A stretch of DNA of 43,004 nucleotides from Pseudomonadota bacterium (GCA_029558905.1 JAKQCX010000032.1:1-43004), one strand, 5' to 3'; numbered from the stretch's first letter, positions 17,421 to 30,503 are shown. Numbers and translations: made by a program. Notes: generated by a model not told the origin, from the letters alone.

Positions 17421-18851
17421 TCAGCCGGCCAGGCCGCCCCGGTGCAGCAGGAGCTGACGCACGCCTGCCTCGTCCCAGCCGGTCTGGCTCACCTTGAGCA
17501 GCACCGAGCCTTCTTCCGCCAGCACGGTGACGGCTTCCACGCCGGAGAACACCACCAGCCTGCTGGATAGGGCCCGGGCCTCCGTCGCCTGCAGGCGACC
17601 CACGTGGAACATCTGGGTCTTCACCCGCGGCGGTGGCGCCATGCCCCGGGCCCAGGCCAGCCAGAGGGCCATGAGCGCGGCGCAGAACACGAACACCGCG
17701 AAGAAGCCCTGGTGCTGCGCCAGCCAGCCTCCGGCGAAGCCGCCGAAGAACAGCCCCAGGGCCTGGGAGGTGTTGTACACCCCCATGGCGGTGCCCTTGG
17801 CCTCGGGCGGGGCGATCTTGGAGATGAGCGAGGGCAGGGTGGCCTCCAGTACGTTGAAGGCCAGGAAATAGGCGAACAGGGCGGCCACCAGTCCCCAGAA
17901 CAGGGTCATGGACAGGGCCAGGCCGAGCTGGGCCAGCAGCATGAGGCCCACGGCCAAGAGCAGCACCGGCTTCAGGGCACCCCGCCTTTCCCCGGCAATG
18001 ATGACCGGCACCATGAGGAGGAGGCTGCCCAGCAGCACCGGCAGATAGACCAGCCAGTGATGCTCCACGCCCAGGTTGCCGGCCTGCACCAGGGCGAAGG
18101 GCACCACGGTGAACATGGCCATCTGCGCGGCGTGCAGGGCGAAGATGCCCCAGTTCAGCCGCAGCAATTCGGTGTCGCGCAGCACATCCCCCAAGCGCGC
18201 CGGGCTGGCCTGGGCATCGGAATGGAAGGCGCTGTGGCCCGGCCTGGGGGTGACGTACAGCAATACCGGGATGGCCGCCAGGGACAGTACGCCGGTGAGG
18301 GCGAACATGCCGGGTACGCCGATCCAGTGGTAGATGGCGGGGCCGGCAGCCAGGGACAGGGCGAAGGACAGGCCGATGGTGCCGCCGATCATGGCCATGG
18401 CCTGGGTGCGCTTCTCCTCCCGGGTCAGGTCCGCCAGCAGGGCGGTGACCGCCGCCGAGACCGCGCCTGCGCCCTGGATGGCACGGCCCAGGATGATGCC
18501 CGCCAGGGAATCGGACCAGGCGGCGACGAAGCTGCCCAGGGCGAAGAGCAGCAGACCGGCGACGATCACCGGCTTGCGTCCCAGGCGGTCCGAGGCCATG
18601 CCGAAGGGGATCATGAGTACCGCCTGGGTGAGACCGTACATGCCCAGGGCCAGGCCAATCAGGGTGTGGTCATCACCGCCGGGCAGGGTCCTGGCGTACA
18701 GGGCGAACACCGGCAGGATGAGGAACATGCCCAGCATGCGAAGACCGAAGATACCCGCCAGGGAAACGGCGGCACGGCGTTCGGAGGGGAGCAGGGAGGC
18801 GGAGCCGGGAGAGGGCGTGGAGAGGGGCGCGGGCGAGGGCGTGGAAGACAC
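17421..18851 (-). CDS. MFS transporter, YajR-like, with C-terminal soluble domain
   Basis: A 476-residue major-facilitator protein of the inner membrane; substrate unknown. Twelve hydrophobic helices span about 28-400. The drug:H+ antiporter-type motif A is visible ([16 protein letters not shown], about 83-98), as is motif C-like sequence in [14 protein letters not shown] soluble tail of about 70 residues (from [15 protein letters not shown]) resembles the ferredoxin-like YAM domain of E. coli YajR. It is probably a proton-driven exporter. Divergent from uvrA across 77 bp. Confidence 0.88.
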   Translation of the reverse strand: MSSTPSPAPLSTPSPGSASLLPSERRAAVSLAGIFGLRMLGMFLILPVFALYARTLPGGDDHTLIGLALGMYGLTQAVLMIPFGMASDRLGRKPVIVAGLLLFALGSFVAAWSDSLAGIILGRAIQGAGAVSAAVTALLADLTREEKRTQAMAMIGGTIGLSFALSLAAGPAIYHWIGVPGMFALTGVLSLAAIPVLLYVTPRPGHSAFHSDAQASPARLGDVLRDTELLRLNWGIFALHAAQMAMFTVVPFALVQAGNLGVEHHWLVYLPVLLGSLLLMVPVIIAGERRGALKPVLLLAVGLMLLAQLGLALSMTLFWGLVAALFAYFLAFNVLEATLPSLISKIAPPEAKGTAMGVYNTSQALGLFFGGFAGGWLAQHQGFFAVFVFCAALMALWLAWARGMAPPPRVKTQMFHVGRLQATEARALSSRLVVFSGVEAVTVLAEEGSVLLKVSQTGWDEAGVRQLLLHRGGLAG

Positions 18852-18865
18852 GGGGGAGATGCGGT

Positions 18866-18894
18866 TTGGGCGGATGGGTAAAGGCCCGTAATAT
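18866..18894 (+). promoter_or_regulatory. Predicted sigma-70 promoter of uvrA
   Basis: TTGGGC (18866-18871) and TAATAT (18889-18894) are separated by exactly 17 bp and lie about 35 bp before the uvrA ATG. No LexA box (CTGT-N8-ACAG) was found nearby, so SOS control is not evident. Confidence 0.6.
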
Positions 18895-18928
18895 TATCCG
18901 TTTCCGTTGCGCCTCCCCATTCACGCCC

Positions 18929-21762
<2,834 letters not shown>

Positions 21763-21766
<4 letters not shown>

Positions 21767-22620
21767 CGCCCCGGAGCTTGGTGGCCGAGGTCCAGCATCT
21801 GTTCAGCCTGCCGGACGTGGCCATGCGCCTGAATGCCCTGGTGGACGAGCCGGATGCCAGCAACCGGCGCATCGTCGAGGTGCTGCGCCTGGATGCGGGC
21901 CTGGCCGCCACGGTGCTGCGCCTGGCCAACAGCGCCTGGTATGGTCTGTCCAACCAGGTGGACGACCTGGGCCGGGCCGTGACCCTGATCGGCCACCGCG
22001 CCCTGCGCGACCTGGTGCTGGCCGTGACCTTCATTCGGCGCTTCCAGGACATCCCCGGGCAGCTGGTGAACATGAAGACCTTCTGGGACAACAGCGTGGC
22101 CTGCGGCGTGCTGGCCCGCAACCTGTCGCTGCGTTGCCACCCGCGGGACAGCGAGCAGATGTTCCTGGCCGGTCTGCTGCACAAGGTCGGCCGTCTGGTG
22201 TTCCTCACCGCGCGTGCGCGCGATTACCGCCTGGTGCTGGCCAGGGCGGAGGATGACAGCGCGCCGGCCCTGGTGGCGGCGGAACACCGGGTGTTCGGTT
22301 TCTGCCATGCGGACGTGGGCAGCGCACTGCTGGGCTTCTGGCGGCTGCCCCCCCTCCTGCAGGAGGTGGTGGCCCAGCAGTACAGCAGCGGGCGGATCGG
22401 TGACTATCCGCGCGAGCGGGCCATCCTGCAGGTGGCGGGTGACATGGCGCATTTTCTCTCCCCAGATATCCGCCTGCAGCCCGGTGCGGCGCGCTACGAA
22501 CCCTGTTTCGACGAGGTGGTGTGGATGGACCTGGGTCTGGGGCCGGAGGACGCGCGCGCGGTGCTGGACCTCTCCCTGCCCCAGGTCTACGAGCTCACCG
22601 AGATCGTCAATGCCCGTTAG
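21763..22620 (+). CDS. HDOD domain protein
   Basis: A 285-residue cytoplasmic protein with a HDOD domain (about 5-205), a degenerate HD-type fold used as a signalling or scaffold module. Typical elements are [40 protein letters not shown], the [15 protein letters not shown] stretch and [14 protein letters not shown]. The usual HD pair is replaced by His140-Lys141, so phosphohydrolase activity is unlikely. There is no attached GGDEF, EAL or kinase domain. It overlaps uvrA by 4 bp and the ABC ATPase by 11 bp, so the four genes look like one operon. Confidence 0.88.
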
Positions 22621-23641
22621 ACTGCCCGGGTCCGCTTTGCCAGCCATGCCCATGCACTGCCCACAGTCCATCCAGCGCGTGCCCCCGCCCCATGGGTCAT
22701 CCGCCATCGAACTGCGGCATCTGTCCAAGACCTTTCCCGGAGGGCAGGCGCCGGCCCTGGACGATGTGGACCTGTGTGTGCCCCGGGGTGGGTTTTTCGG
22801 CATTCTCGGCCCAAACGGCGCGGGCAAGACCACCCTGATGTCCGTCCTGGCCGGGCTGCTCAAGCCCAGCAGCGGCACGGTGCGCATCGATGGCCGCGAC
22901 GGCCTGGCCGAGCGCGCCGCCATCAAGCGCATCCTGGGCATCGTGCCGCAGGAACCCGCCATCTATCCCACCCTCACCGCGCGCGAGAATCTGGACTTCT
23001 TCGGGCGCATGCAGGGGCTTGCCGGCGATCTCCTGCACGCGCGCGTCCTCGCCTGCCTGGGGCTGGCGGAAATGAACGCCGAGGCCGACCAGCGCGTGGA
23101 GCGTCTGTCCGGCGGCTTCAAGCGGCGACTCAACATGGTGATCGGGCTCATCCACGAGCCCCAGATCCTCATCCTGGATGAGCCGACGGTGGCCATCGAC
23201 CCGCATTCCCGCTCCCTCATCCACCAGCGTCTGCGCGAACTGCACCAGGCGGGCATCACCATCCTGATTTCCACCCACTACATGGAAGAGGCCGAACAGC
23301 TCTGTCAGGAGATCGCCATCATCGATCAGGGCCGGGTGCTGGTGCAGGGGACGGTGCCCGACCTGCTGGCCGGCCAGGCCAGCCAGACCGTGCAGATTCA
23401 GCTGACCGGGGACCCCCCTCCTGACCTGGGGCCGGCCCTGGGGCATCTGCCCGGGATCGCGCGGGCCACGGTGGGCGGACGCTGCGTGACGGCGGTGACG
23501 CGCCATCCCGAGCAGGCCATCCCGCCCCTGCTGGAGATGCTCGATGCACGGGGCCTGAAGGTCCGCTCCCTCATCTATGGCGTCGCCAGCCTGGAACAGG
23601 TGTTCCTGCGCTATACCGGCGGCCGGAGCGCCCCGCGATGA
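22610..23641 (+). CDS. ABC-2 type exporter, ATPase subunit
   Basis: Cytoplasmic ATPase of a two-gene ABC-2 exporter. The 343-residue protein has Walker A GPNGAGKTT, Q-loop VPQEP, signature LSGGFKRRLN, Walker B ILILDEPTVAIDP and H-loop STHYMEEAEQL, followed by a C-terminal domain of about 100 residues as in drug/multidrug (DrrA/CcmA-like) subunits. The start is uncertain: ATG at 22610 overlaps the HDOD stop, while ATGs at 22646 and 22652 would remove an unconserved N-terminus. None has a good Shine-Dalgarno. It is translationally coupled to the permease (ATGA). Confidence 0.9.
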   Translation: MPVRLPGSALPAMPMHCPQSIQRVPPPHGSSAIELRHLSKTFPGGQAPALDDVDLCVPRGGFFGILGPNGAGKTTLMSVLAGLLKPSSGTVRIDGRDGLAERAAIKRILGIVPQEPAIYPTLTARENLDFFGRMQGLAGDLLHARVLACLGLAEMNAEADQRVERLSGGFKRRLNMVIGLIHEPQILILDEPTVAIDPHSRSLIHQRLRELHQAGITILISTHYMEEAEQLCQEIAIIDQGRVLVQGTVPDLLAGQASQTVQIQLTGDPPPDLGPALGHLPGIARATVGGRCVTAVTRHPEQAIPPLLEMLDARGLKVRSLIYGVASLEQVFLRYTGGRSAPR

Positions 23642-24903
23642 CTACCTCCCTGGCCAAGTTCCGCGCCAGTGTCCTCAAGGACAGCCGCGTCATCGTGCGT
23701 GACCGCCAGGCCCTGTTCCTGTTCTTCGTGATGCCGGTGACCTTCGTGCTGATCCTCTCCCTGGCCCTGCGGGACGCCTTTGGCGACCGGCCCGGCACCA
23801 CCTTCCCGGTACTGGTGGTGAGCCAGGACGCGGGGGAAGTGGGCCGCAGCGTCATCCGCACCTTCCGCGACAATCCGCATGTCCGCCTGGCTCTGGCGGA
23901 GACGGCGAGCGAGGCCCAGGCCAGGCAATGGCTGATCGATGGCCATTACCGCTTTGCCGTGCTGGTGCCCGCCGGTGCCACCGAACAGGCCCGGCGCCGC
24001 CTGGGCGAGATCATCGCCGAGGTCCCCCCCGATCTGCGCCTGGAAAGGCCCGTGCGCCTGCGCGTGCTGGCCGATCCGGCCCTGCGTTCGGATTACCGTC
24101 GGGTGCTGGAGGGTACCCTGGACCTGGCGCTGCACGGCGTGGAGATGCGCCTGGGGCACGAGCAGCTGGACCAGATCCTGCGCGCCTCCGGCGGCATGGC
24201 CCTGCCGGCCCTGGCCGACATGGAACGGGACCGGCTGTTCGACGCCGTGCATGGCGAGACCATCACCAAGCGGGGCAGCGGTCCCACGCCCACCTCGGTG
24301 CAGCAGAACGCGCCGGCCTGGACCCTGCTGGCCATGTTCTTCCTTACCGTGCCCCTGTCGGTGTCCTTCATCAAGGAGCGTGAACAGGGCAGCCTTTCCC
24401 GCCTGCAGACCATCAACGTGCCCGCCTGGGTGGTGCTGGGCGGCAAGGCCGTGCCTTATTTCATCATCAACCAGGCCCAGATGGGCCTGGTCCTGTTGGT
24501 GAGCGTCCACGTATTGCCCCTGCTGGGGGGTGACCGCCTGGGGATGGGCAGCGCGCCCCTGGCACTGATCCTCATGGGCGCGTCCGCCAGCCTGGCGGCC
24601 ATCGGCTTCGGCATCGCCGTGGCCATGTTCGCGCGTACCACCGAGCAGGCCGCGGGCTTCAGCTCCGCCATGGTGATGATCATGGGGGCCATGGGCGGGA
24701 TCCTGGTGCCCAAGCAGGTCATGCCCCCCCTGATGCAGGACTTCGCCATGCTCTCCCCGCTGTCCTGGGGACTGGACGGCTTCCTCGACGTGTTCGTGCG
24801 CGGTGGCGGTATGCCGGAAGTCCTGCCCGAGGCCCTGGGCCTGCTGGGTTTCTCCGCCGTTTGCCACGGCATCGCCATCCTGCGCTACCGACGCCGGGTC
24901 TGA
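23638..24903 (+). CDS. ABC-2 type exporter, permease subunit
   Basis: A 421-residue inner-membrane permease of the ABC-2 family. It has one N-terminal helix (about 28-46, ALFLFFVMPVTFVLILSLAL), a large periplasmic domain (about 50-225) and five C-terminal helices (about 230-415). The family motif region reads FLTVPLSVSFIKEREQGSLSRLQTINV and LSPLSWGLDGFLDVFVRGG. It resembles NatB/YhhJ-type exporters; the substrate cannot be read from sequence. Last gene of the uvrA-HDOD-ABC string. Confidence 0.9.
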   Translation: MTTSLAKFRASVLKDSRVIVRDRQALFLFFVMPVTFVLILSLALRDAFGDRPGTTFPVLVVSQDAGEVGRSVIRTFRDNPHVRLALAETASEAQARQWLIDGHYRFAVLVPAGATEQARRRLGEIIAEVPPDLRLERPVRLRVLADPALRSDYRRVLEGTLDLALHGVEMRLGHEQLDQILRASGGMALPALADMERDRLFDAVHGETITKRGSGPTPTSVQQNAPAWTLLAMFFLTVPLSVSFIKEREQGSLSRLQTINVPAWVVLGGKAVPYFIINQAQMGLVLLVSVHVLPLLGGDRLGMGSAPLALILMGASASLAAIGFGIAVAMFARTTEQAAGFSSAMVMIMGAMGGILVPKQVMPPLMQDFAMLSPLSWGLDGFLDVFVRGGGMPEVLPEALGLLGFSAVCHGIAILRYRRRV

Positions 24904-24937
24904 GGGCGATGCCCCGGCGGGGCAAAGGGCCGCATGC

Positions 24938-24957
24938 GCCCGCCGAGGCCGGCGGGC
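24938..24957. terminator. Hairpin between convergent ABC permease and SRPBCC genes
   Basis: GCCCGCCG and CGGCGGGC form an 8-bp GC stem with a 4-nt loop, 35 bp after the permease stop. It lacks a T-tract and may act on either strand. Confidence 0.35.
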
Positions 24958-25000
24958 ATGTCACGCACCCGGCGCCGCCATGTCGGACGCGGGGGCATCC

Positions 25001-25597
25001 TCAAGGGTCGTCCCCGCGCGGGGACGGCCCTTCCCGTGGGGCTGTCTGGGGTTTGACGCCGGCCCGGCGCTCCATCTCCCGGGCCATGGCCTCCAGACGG
25101 GTCTTGGCCTCGTTGCGGAAGATGTCCAGGGACATCCGCGGCGGGATGGGCATGCCCGGTTCCAACACAGCGCGGTAGAGCAGGCGCACGGGACCCTTGC
25201 CCTGGATCTGCCACTCCCCCATCAGGTCGCGCACATTGCCGGCGACCCGCCGCAGACGGATGGTGGAGGGCGGGTGTTCCTCCACGGCGACGATCATGAC
25301 CAGGGGCAGATTGGGCAGGGAGGCCACCCGGCCACGCTGCTCCAGCCGCAGAGGCTCTCCGGGCCGGGAGACGATGCGGGATACCAGCAGGTCCGGCACG
25401 AATTCGGACCAGTGGTTGTAGTCGGTCAGCACGTTCCAGGCCATGGACCGGTCCACATCGGCGCCGATCTCGGCCGCCACCTGCAGGAGGTTGGCGTTGC
25501 CATCCACCCGTACGCGGGCCTCCGCCGGGGCCGCAGCGGCCAGCGGCACGGCCAGGAAGAGGAGACCGGCCGTGGCCAGGCCAAGCAGGATTTTCAT
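25001..25597 (-). CDS. Exported SRPBCC / START-like protein
   Basis: A 198-residue protein with a signal peptide ([25 protein letters not shown]). A SRPBCC fold follows (polyketide cyclase/coenzyme Q-binding type) with the typical [38 protein letters not shown], then [22 protein letters not shown]. Such domains bind hydrophobic ligands; the ligand here is unknown. An export signal is uncommon for this fold but occurs in proteobacterial members. The start at 25597 gives a clean signal peptide; a longer form from 25621 is possible. Its last codons lie in a long palindrome (25003-25032). Confidence 0.8.
   Translation of the reverse strand: MKILLGLATAGLLFLAVPLAAAAPAEARVRVDGNANLLQVAAEIGADVDRSMAWNVLTDYNHWSEFVPDLLVSRIVSRPGEPLRLEQRGRVASLPNLPLVMIVAVEEHPPSTIRLRRVAGNVRDLMGEWQIQGKGPVRLLYRAVLEPGMPIPPRMSLDIFRNEAKTRLEAMAREMERRAGVKPQTAPREGPSPRGDDP
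25003..25032 (-). terminator. Long near-perfect palindrome at the 3' end of the SRPBCC gene
   Basis: A 30-bp palindrome with 15-bp arms and one mismatch that becomes a G-U pair in RNA. It overlaps the last codons and stop of the SRPBCC gene. No T-tract follows, so it may stabilise the mRNA end rather than terminate. Confidence 0.4.
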
Positions 25598-25778
25598 GCG
25601 TGCGTGTCCGTGCCGAATCATTCGTGGGCATTGTCCCGCTCAGGCCGGTGGCGTCAACCCGCCGGCCCCGGACCGGTGCCCGCATGCGACCCACGCGGCC
25701 TGGCGATGCAGGCCCACGTGGCATGTAGAATCGCCACTTTGCGAAGCGGGCGGCCGGGCCCGACGGGATGCGCAGACC

Positions 25779-26378
25779 ATGCTGCTGATGATCGACAACT
25801 ATGACTCCTTCACCTACAACCTGGTGCAGTATTTCGGCGAGCTGGGCGCGGACGTGCGTGTGTTCCGCAACGACCAAATCAGCGTGGAGGATGTGGGCGC
25901 GCTGCGGCCGGGACACATCGTCATCTCGCCGGGGCCCTGCACGCCCAAGGAGGCTGGGATATCGGTGGCGGTCATCCAGGCCTATGCCGGCCGCATCCCC
26001 CTGCTTGGGGTGTGCCTGGGGCACCAGAGCATCGGCCAGGCCTTCGGCGGCCGGATCGTGCCCGCCCGGCAGCTCATGCATGGCAAGACCTCGCCCATCC
26101 TGCATGCCGATACGGGCGTGTTCCGGGGCCTGCCCAATCCCTTCACCGCCACCCGCTACCACTCCCTGGTCATCGGACGGGATGACCTGCCCGACTGTCT
26201 GGAGATCACGGCCTGGACCGAGGATGGCGAAATCATGGGAGTGCGTCACCGGACCCTGGCCGTGGAGGGCGTGCAGTTTCATCCCGAGTCCATCCTCACC
26301 GAGCATGGCCATCAGCTGTTGAACAACTTTCTCCAGGGCGCCCGGGTCGGCGCCCACACGCAGGAAAGGCACGCATGA
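25779..26378 (+). CDS. trpG: Anthranilate synthase glutamine amidotransferase component
   Basis: Supplies ammonia from glutamine to TrpE for anthranilate synthesis, the first step of tryptophan biosynthesis; in some bacteria it also serves aminodeoxychorismate synthase. The 199-residue class I amidotransferase starts [19 protein letters not shown]. It has the oxyanion motif ISPGPCTP, the nucleophile in [16 protein letters not shown], and the His-Glu pair in [23 protein letters not shown] box at 25726-25731 could be its -10 element. The stop overlaps trpD (ATGA). trpE is not adjacent. Confidence 0.95.
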   Translation: MLLMIDNYDSFTYNLVQYFGELGADVRVFRNDQISVEDVGALRPGHIVISPGPCTPKEAGISVAVIQAYAGRIPLLGVCLGHQSIGQAFGGRIVPARQLMHGKTSPILHADTGVFRGLPNPFTATRYHSLVIGRDDLPDCLEITAWTEDGEIMGVRHRTLAVEGVQFHPESILTEHGHQLLNNFLQGARVGAHTQERHA

Positions 26379-27403
26379 GCACACCCATCACCGCGCAGGA
26401 GGCCCTGGTCCGCATCATCGAGCATCGCGAGATCTTCCACGACGAGATGCTGTCCCTCATGCGCCGGATCATGGCCGGCGAGATGAGTCCGGTACTGATC
26501 GCCGCCATCATCACCGGCCTGCGCGTGAAAAAGGAGACCATCGGCGAGATCGCCGCCGCCGCCACGGTCATGCGGGAATTCGCCACCCGGGTGGTGGTGG
26601 CGGATACCGACCACCTCGTGGACACCTGTGGTACGGGCGGGGACGCCCGCCATACCTTCAACATCTCCACCAGCGCCGCCTTCGTGGCCGCCGCCGCCGG
26701 CGCGCGGGTGGCCAAGCACGGTGGCCGCTCGGTTTCTTCCAGCTCCGGCAGCGCCGATGTGCTGGAGTCCCTGGGGGTGAACATCCACATGTCTCCCGAG
26801 GAAGTGGCCCGCTGCATCCAGCAGGTAGGCCTGGGCTTCATGTTTGCGCCCAACTTCCACGGCGCCATGAAACACGCCGCCCCGGTGCGCAAGGAGCTGG
26901 GGGTGCGTACCCTCTTCAACATCCTGGGTCCGCTCACCAACCCGGCTGGCGCACCCAACCAGGTCATGGGTGTGTTCCATCCGGACCTGGTGGGCATCCA
27001 GATACGGGTGCTGCAGCGTCTGGGAGCCAAGCGGGCCCTGACGGTGCACGGCCTGGAGGGCCTGGACGAGATCTCCATTTCCGGCGAGACCATGGTGGGT
27101 GAGCTGCGCGACGGCCAGGTGCGGGAGTACACCCTGCATCCCGAACAGTTCGGTCTGCCCAGCCATGCCATCGACGGCCTGCAGGTAGGCAGCGTGGAGG
27201 AATCCAGGCTGAGGGTGTTGAAGGCCCTGGACAATCAGCCCGGCGCGGAGCGGGACATCGTCATCCTCAATGCCGGTGCCGCCATCTATGCCGCCGGGGT
27301 AGGCGACAGTCTGGCCGCCGGGGTGGAGCGGGCCCGTGAGGTCATTGCCTCCGGCGCCGCACGGGCCAAGCTGGAGGAGCTGGTGGCCTTCGGCCGGGCC
27401 TGA
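26375..27403 (+). CDS. trpD: Anthranilate phosphoribosyltransferase
   Basis: Transfers phosphoribose from PRPP to anthranilate, the second step of tryptophan synthesis. The 342 residues match the family. They carry the PRPP-binding [17 protein letters not shown] (about 86-102), the [18 protein letters not shown] loop and the [10 protein letters not shown] region. It is translationally coupled to trpG. trpC, which usually follows trpD in gammaproteobacteria, is not here; a sulfotransferase gene begins 42 bp downstream instead. Confidence 0.97.
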   Translation: MSTPITAQEALVRIIEHREIFHDEMLSLMRRIMAGEMSPVLIAAIITGLRVKKETIGEIAAAATVMREFATRVVVADTDHLVDTCGTGGDARHTFNISTSAAFVAAAAGARVAKHGGRSVSSSSGSADVLESLGVNIHMSPEEVARCIQQVGLGFMFAPNFHGAMKHAAPVRKELGVRTLFNILGPLTNPAGAPNQVMGVFHPDLVGIQIRVLQRLGAKRALTVHGLEGLDEISISGETMVGELRDGQVREYTLHPEQFGLPSHAIDGLQVGSVEESRLRVLKALDNQPGAERDIVILNAGAAIYAAGVGDSLAAGVERAREVIASGAARAKLEELVAFGRA

Positions 27404-27445
27404 GGCGCGTGGCCGGTGCCACGCCATGCATACAGGGGTGGATGG

Positions 27446-28369
27446 ATGTCACAACTGCTGAGCAAGGTGGAAAAGACCCTGCGCCATCACGGCAGGGTCG
27501 CGGCGCGCAGGATGCGCGCCGCCTGGTGGGACGTGGCCCGCCCGCCGGCACATCGGCCGGTGATCGTGCTGGGCTGTTCCCGGGCCGGCACCACGGTGGT
27601 GTACAAGACCCTGTCCGAATCCCCCCAGCTGGGTACCCTGCAGCGGGAGACGCATGACTTCTGGGTGGACCTCCACCCCCTTGAGGAAAAGCACTGGGAA
27701 ACCCATGCACTGGATGCCGCCGATGCCAGCGACCGGGATCGGGACCGCGTCGCCCGCCATTTCTACAGCTGGACCGGCCGCAGCCGCTGGGTGGACAAGA
27801 ACAACCAGAACGGCCTGTGCGTGCCCTACCTCCGGGCGCTGTTCCCCGACGCGGTGTTCGTCTATGTCAAGCGCGCGCCGGGGGACAACCTCAACTCCCT
27901 CATCGAGGGCTGGGGCAAGCCCGACAAGTATTCCACCTGGACCGAGCGGCTCCCCGCCAAGGTGGCCGTGGACGGCGGCCGCTATACCCGGTGGTGCTTC
28001 TTCCTGGCCGAGGGCTGGCGTGATTATTTGAACGCTCCCATCGGAGACGTGGCCGCCTTCCAGTACCAGGCCATCAACCGGGCCATCCTCGATGCCCGGG
28101 CCGGTGTGCCCGCGGGGCAGTGGGTGGAAGTCTTCTACGAGGACCTGGTGCGCGACCCCGTGGCCGGCTACCGGGCGATCTACGAGGGCTGCGGCCTGGA
28201 CTTTACCCCCGGGGTGGAGGAGCACTGCCGGGCGGTGCTCTCCAAGCCCTATGACGTGTTCGGCGAGATCAAGCTGGACAAGTGGAAGGAAGGCCGCAAC
28301 CGCGAGCGGGTGGAGCAGGTGCTGGAACGGGTGGCACCCCTGGCCCGGGAAATGGGGTACGAGCTCTGA
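27446..28369 (+). CDS. Sulfotransferase family protein (PAPS-dependent)
   Basis: Probably moves sulfate from PAPS to a hydroxyl or amine of a glycan or lipid. The 307-residue protein has the 5'-phosphosulfate loop VLGCSRAGTT (41-50) and the 3'-phosphate region FVYVKRAPGDNLNSLIEGW (Arg143, Ser151). Downstream, WVEVFYEDLVRDPVAGYRAIY matches the family's YEDLV pattern. The ATG at 27446 has a purine-rich AGGGGTGGA upstream. It lies 42 bp after trpD with no terminator seen, so it may be transcribed from the trp promoter. Its stop shares a base with the next start (TGATG). The acceptor is unknown; placement in a glycan locus suggests polysaccharide. Confidence 0.85.
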   Translation: MSQLLSKVEKTLRHHGRVAARRMRAAWWDVARPPAHRPVIVLGCSRAGTTVVYKTLSESPQLGTLQRETHDFWVDLHPLEEKHWETHALDAADASDRDRDRVARHFYSWTGRSRWVDKNNQNGLCVPYLRALFPDAVFVYVKRAPGDNLNSLIEGWGKPDKYSTWTERLPAKVAVDGGRYTRWCFFLAEGWRDYLNAPIGDVAAFQYQAINRAILDARAGVPAGQWVEVFYEDLVRDPVAGYRAIYEGCGLDFTPGVEEHCRAVLSKPYDVFGEIKLDKWKEGRNRERVEQVLERVAPLAREMGYEL

Positions 28370-29577
28370 TGGCGTGGGGGTTGGCGGCGCTGCTGGCCCT
28401 GCCAGCGCTCTGGCTGCTCATCCTGCTGCTGTTCGTCGGCCCGGCCTGGGCGGCCTGGCGGGAGCCGGTGCTGCGCCATCCGGTGCTCATCATCGAGAGC
28501 GACGACTGGGGCCCGGGTCCACCGGGGCATGCCGAGGCCCTGGACCGGCTGGCGGCCTGCCTGGGCCGCCACCGCGACGGCACGGGCCGGACGCCGGTCA
28601 TGACCCTGGGCCTGATCCTCTCCCTGCCGGACAGCGAGGCCATCGCCGCCGCGCACCTGGCCACCTACCATGCCCGCCCCATCACCGACCCGGCCTACGC
28701 CGACATCCTGGCCGCCATCCAGTCCGGCATCCGGGCCGGCGTGTTCGCCCCCCAACTGCACGGCATGGCCCATTACTGGCCGGCCACCCTGATGGCGGTG
28801 GCGCGTCGGGACGCCGATGTCCGGGCCTGGCTCCTGGCCGGTCCCGGCCAGGAGACCGAGACCCTGCCCAGCACCCTGCAATCCCGCTGGACCGATGCTG
28901 GCGCGTTGCCTTCCCGCCCCTTGCCGGAGACGGACATCGCCGCCGCCGTGACCGAGGAGGTGGCCCTCTATCACGCCGTGTTCGGCGCCGCGCCGGCCGT
29001 GGTCGTTCCGCCTACCTTCGTGTGGACCCGGGCCGTGGAGTCCGCCTGGGCCCGCCAGGGCGTGAGCGTGTTGATGACACCCGGCCGGCGCTGCACCGGA
29101 CGCGATGCCCAGGGCCGGCCGGCATGCGGCCCGCAGGCGTTGCGCAACGGTCAGGCCGGCGAAGGCGGCATCATCTATCTGGTGCGGGACCGCTACTTCG
29201 AGCCCGTCCGGGGCCATCGCGCGGTGGCCGGGCTGGACGCCCTGGCCGAGAAGACCCGCCAGGGCCGGCCCTGCCTGCTGGAAACCCACCGCTTCAATTT
29301 CACTGGCAACGGGCAGGCGGATGCCTTGGCGGAACTGGAAGGGTTTCTGCACCTGTCCCTGGCCCGCTATCCTGGACTGCGGTTTGTCAGCGCTGCCGAG
29401 CTGGCCGCGCAGTATCGCCAGCAGGGTGACTGGATCAGCAAGGGTTTCCGCACCCGCCTGTCCGCCTGGGCCGCCCGCATGGGCCAGGTACCGCGTTTTG
29501 CCAGGCTGGCACGCATGACCGGTCTGGGGCTGGTGCTGTCCCGGCTGGACACCCGGACAGGGGCGGCGGCGACATGA
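28369..29577 (+). CDS. Membrane-anchored NodB-like polysaccharide deacetylase
   Basis: A 402-residue protein with one N-terminal membrane helix (about 3-26), then a domain that looks like a divergent CE4/NodB deacetylase. The metal-binding set is recognisable: IIESDDWG (Asp45/Asp46), HGMAH as the H-x3-H box (His131, His135), PPTFVWT, and CLLETHRFNF near the C-terminal end. The active domain is presumably periplasmic, acting on N-acetyl groups of the glycan. Overall similarity to classical NodB is low, so the exact substrate and activity are inferred. It overlaps the preceding and following genes by 1 and 4 bp. Confidence 0.75.
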   Translation: MAWGLAALLALPALWLLILLLFVGPAWAAWREPVLRHPVLIIESDDWGPGPPGHAEALDRLAACLGRHRDGTGRTPVMTLGLILSLPDSEAIAAAHLATYHARPITDPAYADILAAIQSGIRAGVFAPQLHGMAHYWPATLMAVARRDADVRAWLLAGPGQETETLPSTLQSRWTDAGALPSRPLPETDIAAAVTEEVALYHAVFGAAPAVVVPPTFVWTRAVESAWARQGVSVLMTPGRRCTGRDAQGRPACGPQALRNGQAGEGGIIYLVRDRYFEPVRGHRAVAGLDALAEKTRQGRPCLLETHRFNFTGNGQADALAELEGFLHLSLARYPGLRFVSAAELAAQYRQQGDWISKGFRTRLSAWAARMGQVPRFARLARMTGLGLVLSRLDTRTGAAAT

Positions 29578-30503
29578 GCGCGCCGCGCTTCTCCGTGGTC
29601 ATCCCCGCCTACAACGCAGCCGGCTGCCTCGCGCGTGCCATCGATTCCGTGCTGGCCCAGACCTGGCCCGCCCACGAGATCATCGTCGTGGACGACGGTT
29701 CCGGCGACGCCACGGCGCAGGTCGCGGCGGGATACCAGGACAGGATTCGTTGTCTGCGCCAGGAGAACGCCGGCGTGTCCGCCGCACGCAATGCCGGTGC
29801 CCGGGCGGCCAGCGGCGACTGGCTGGCCTTCCTGGATGCGGACGACTGGTATTACGCGGACCGCCTGAAATGGCATGCCGAGTGGATCGAACGGGACGAC
29901 GGCCTGGATTTCCTCACCGGGGACTACGACTACCGCCGGCCCGACGGCAGCTGCATCTCCGGTTCCATGGAGGCGCATGCCGCGGGCCAGGCCATGCTGG
30001 CCAAGGCGGCCGGTGCCGACACGGTGCTGATGACGGCAGACGAACTGGAGCCCTTCGTCGCCGACCACTTCGGCGACACCCACACCCTGTCCGTGCCCCG
30101 GTCGACCTTCCTGGCCCTGGGGGGCTATCCCACGGGCTACCGGGTGTGCGAGGACGTGTTCTTCCTGGTCAAGCTTTGTGCCCGCAGCCGGCGCATCGGC
30201 GTGGTGTGCCGGCCCCTGGCCGCCTACGTCATCCACGCCGCCAGTGCCACCCGCAAGGACCCGCTGCGCGCCCAGTTCGACAACGTGCGCACCCTGGTCG
30301 ACCTGGACAAGTCGGCGCGGGCCTTTCCCGACGCAGTGCGGCGTGGCGTGCGCACGCGCCTGGGCCAGGGCCGTCTCAACCTGGGATATGCGCTGTCCAA
30401 GGCCGGCCGGCGCGGTGCGGCCCTCAAGGCGATCCTGCCCTCCCTGTGGGAAAATCCGGGCCTGGCCAGTTGCAGGCACCTGTTCTCCTTGATGCGCGGA
30501 TGA
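29574..30503 (+). CDS. Glycosyltransferase family 2
   Basis: A 309-residue cytoplasmic GT-A enzyme. It begins with the nucleotide-sugar fold FSVVIPAYNAAGCLARAIDSVLAQT and IIVVDDGSGDAT, has ENAGVSAARNAGA, and carries the metal-binding LDADD (87-91). The acceptor-side CEDVFFLVKLC supplies the catalytic acidic pair. It lacks membrane helices and likely adds one sugar to a lipid-linked intermediate. Donor sugar unknown. Coupled by ATGA overlap to both neighbours. Confidence 0.92.
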   Translation: MSAPRFSVVIPAYNAAGCLARAIDSVLAQTWPAHEIIVVDDGSGDATAQVAAGYQDRIRCLRQENAGVSAARNAGARAASGDWLAFLDADDWYYADRLKWHAEWIERDDGLDFLTGDYDYRRPDGSCISGSMEAHAAGQAMLAKAAGADTVLMTADELEPFVADHFGDTHTLSVPRSTFLALGGYPTGYRVCEDVFFLVKLCARSRRIGVVCRPLAAYVIHAASATRKDPLRAQFDNVRTLVDLDKSARAFPDAVRRGVRTRLGQGRLNLGYALSKAGRRGAALKAILPSLWENPGLASCRHLFSLMRG

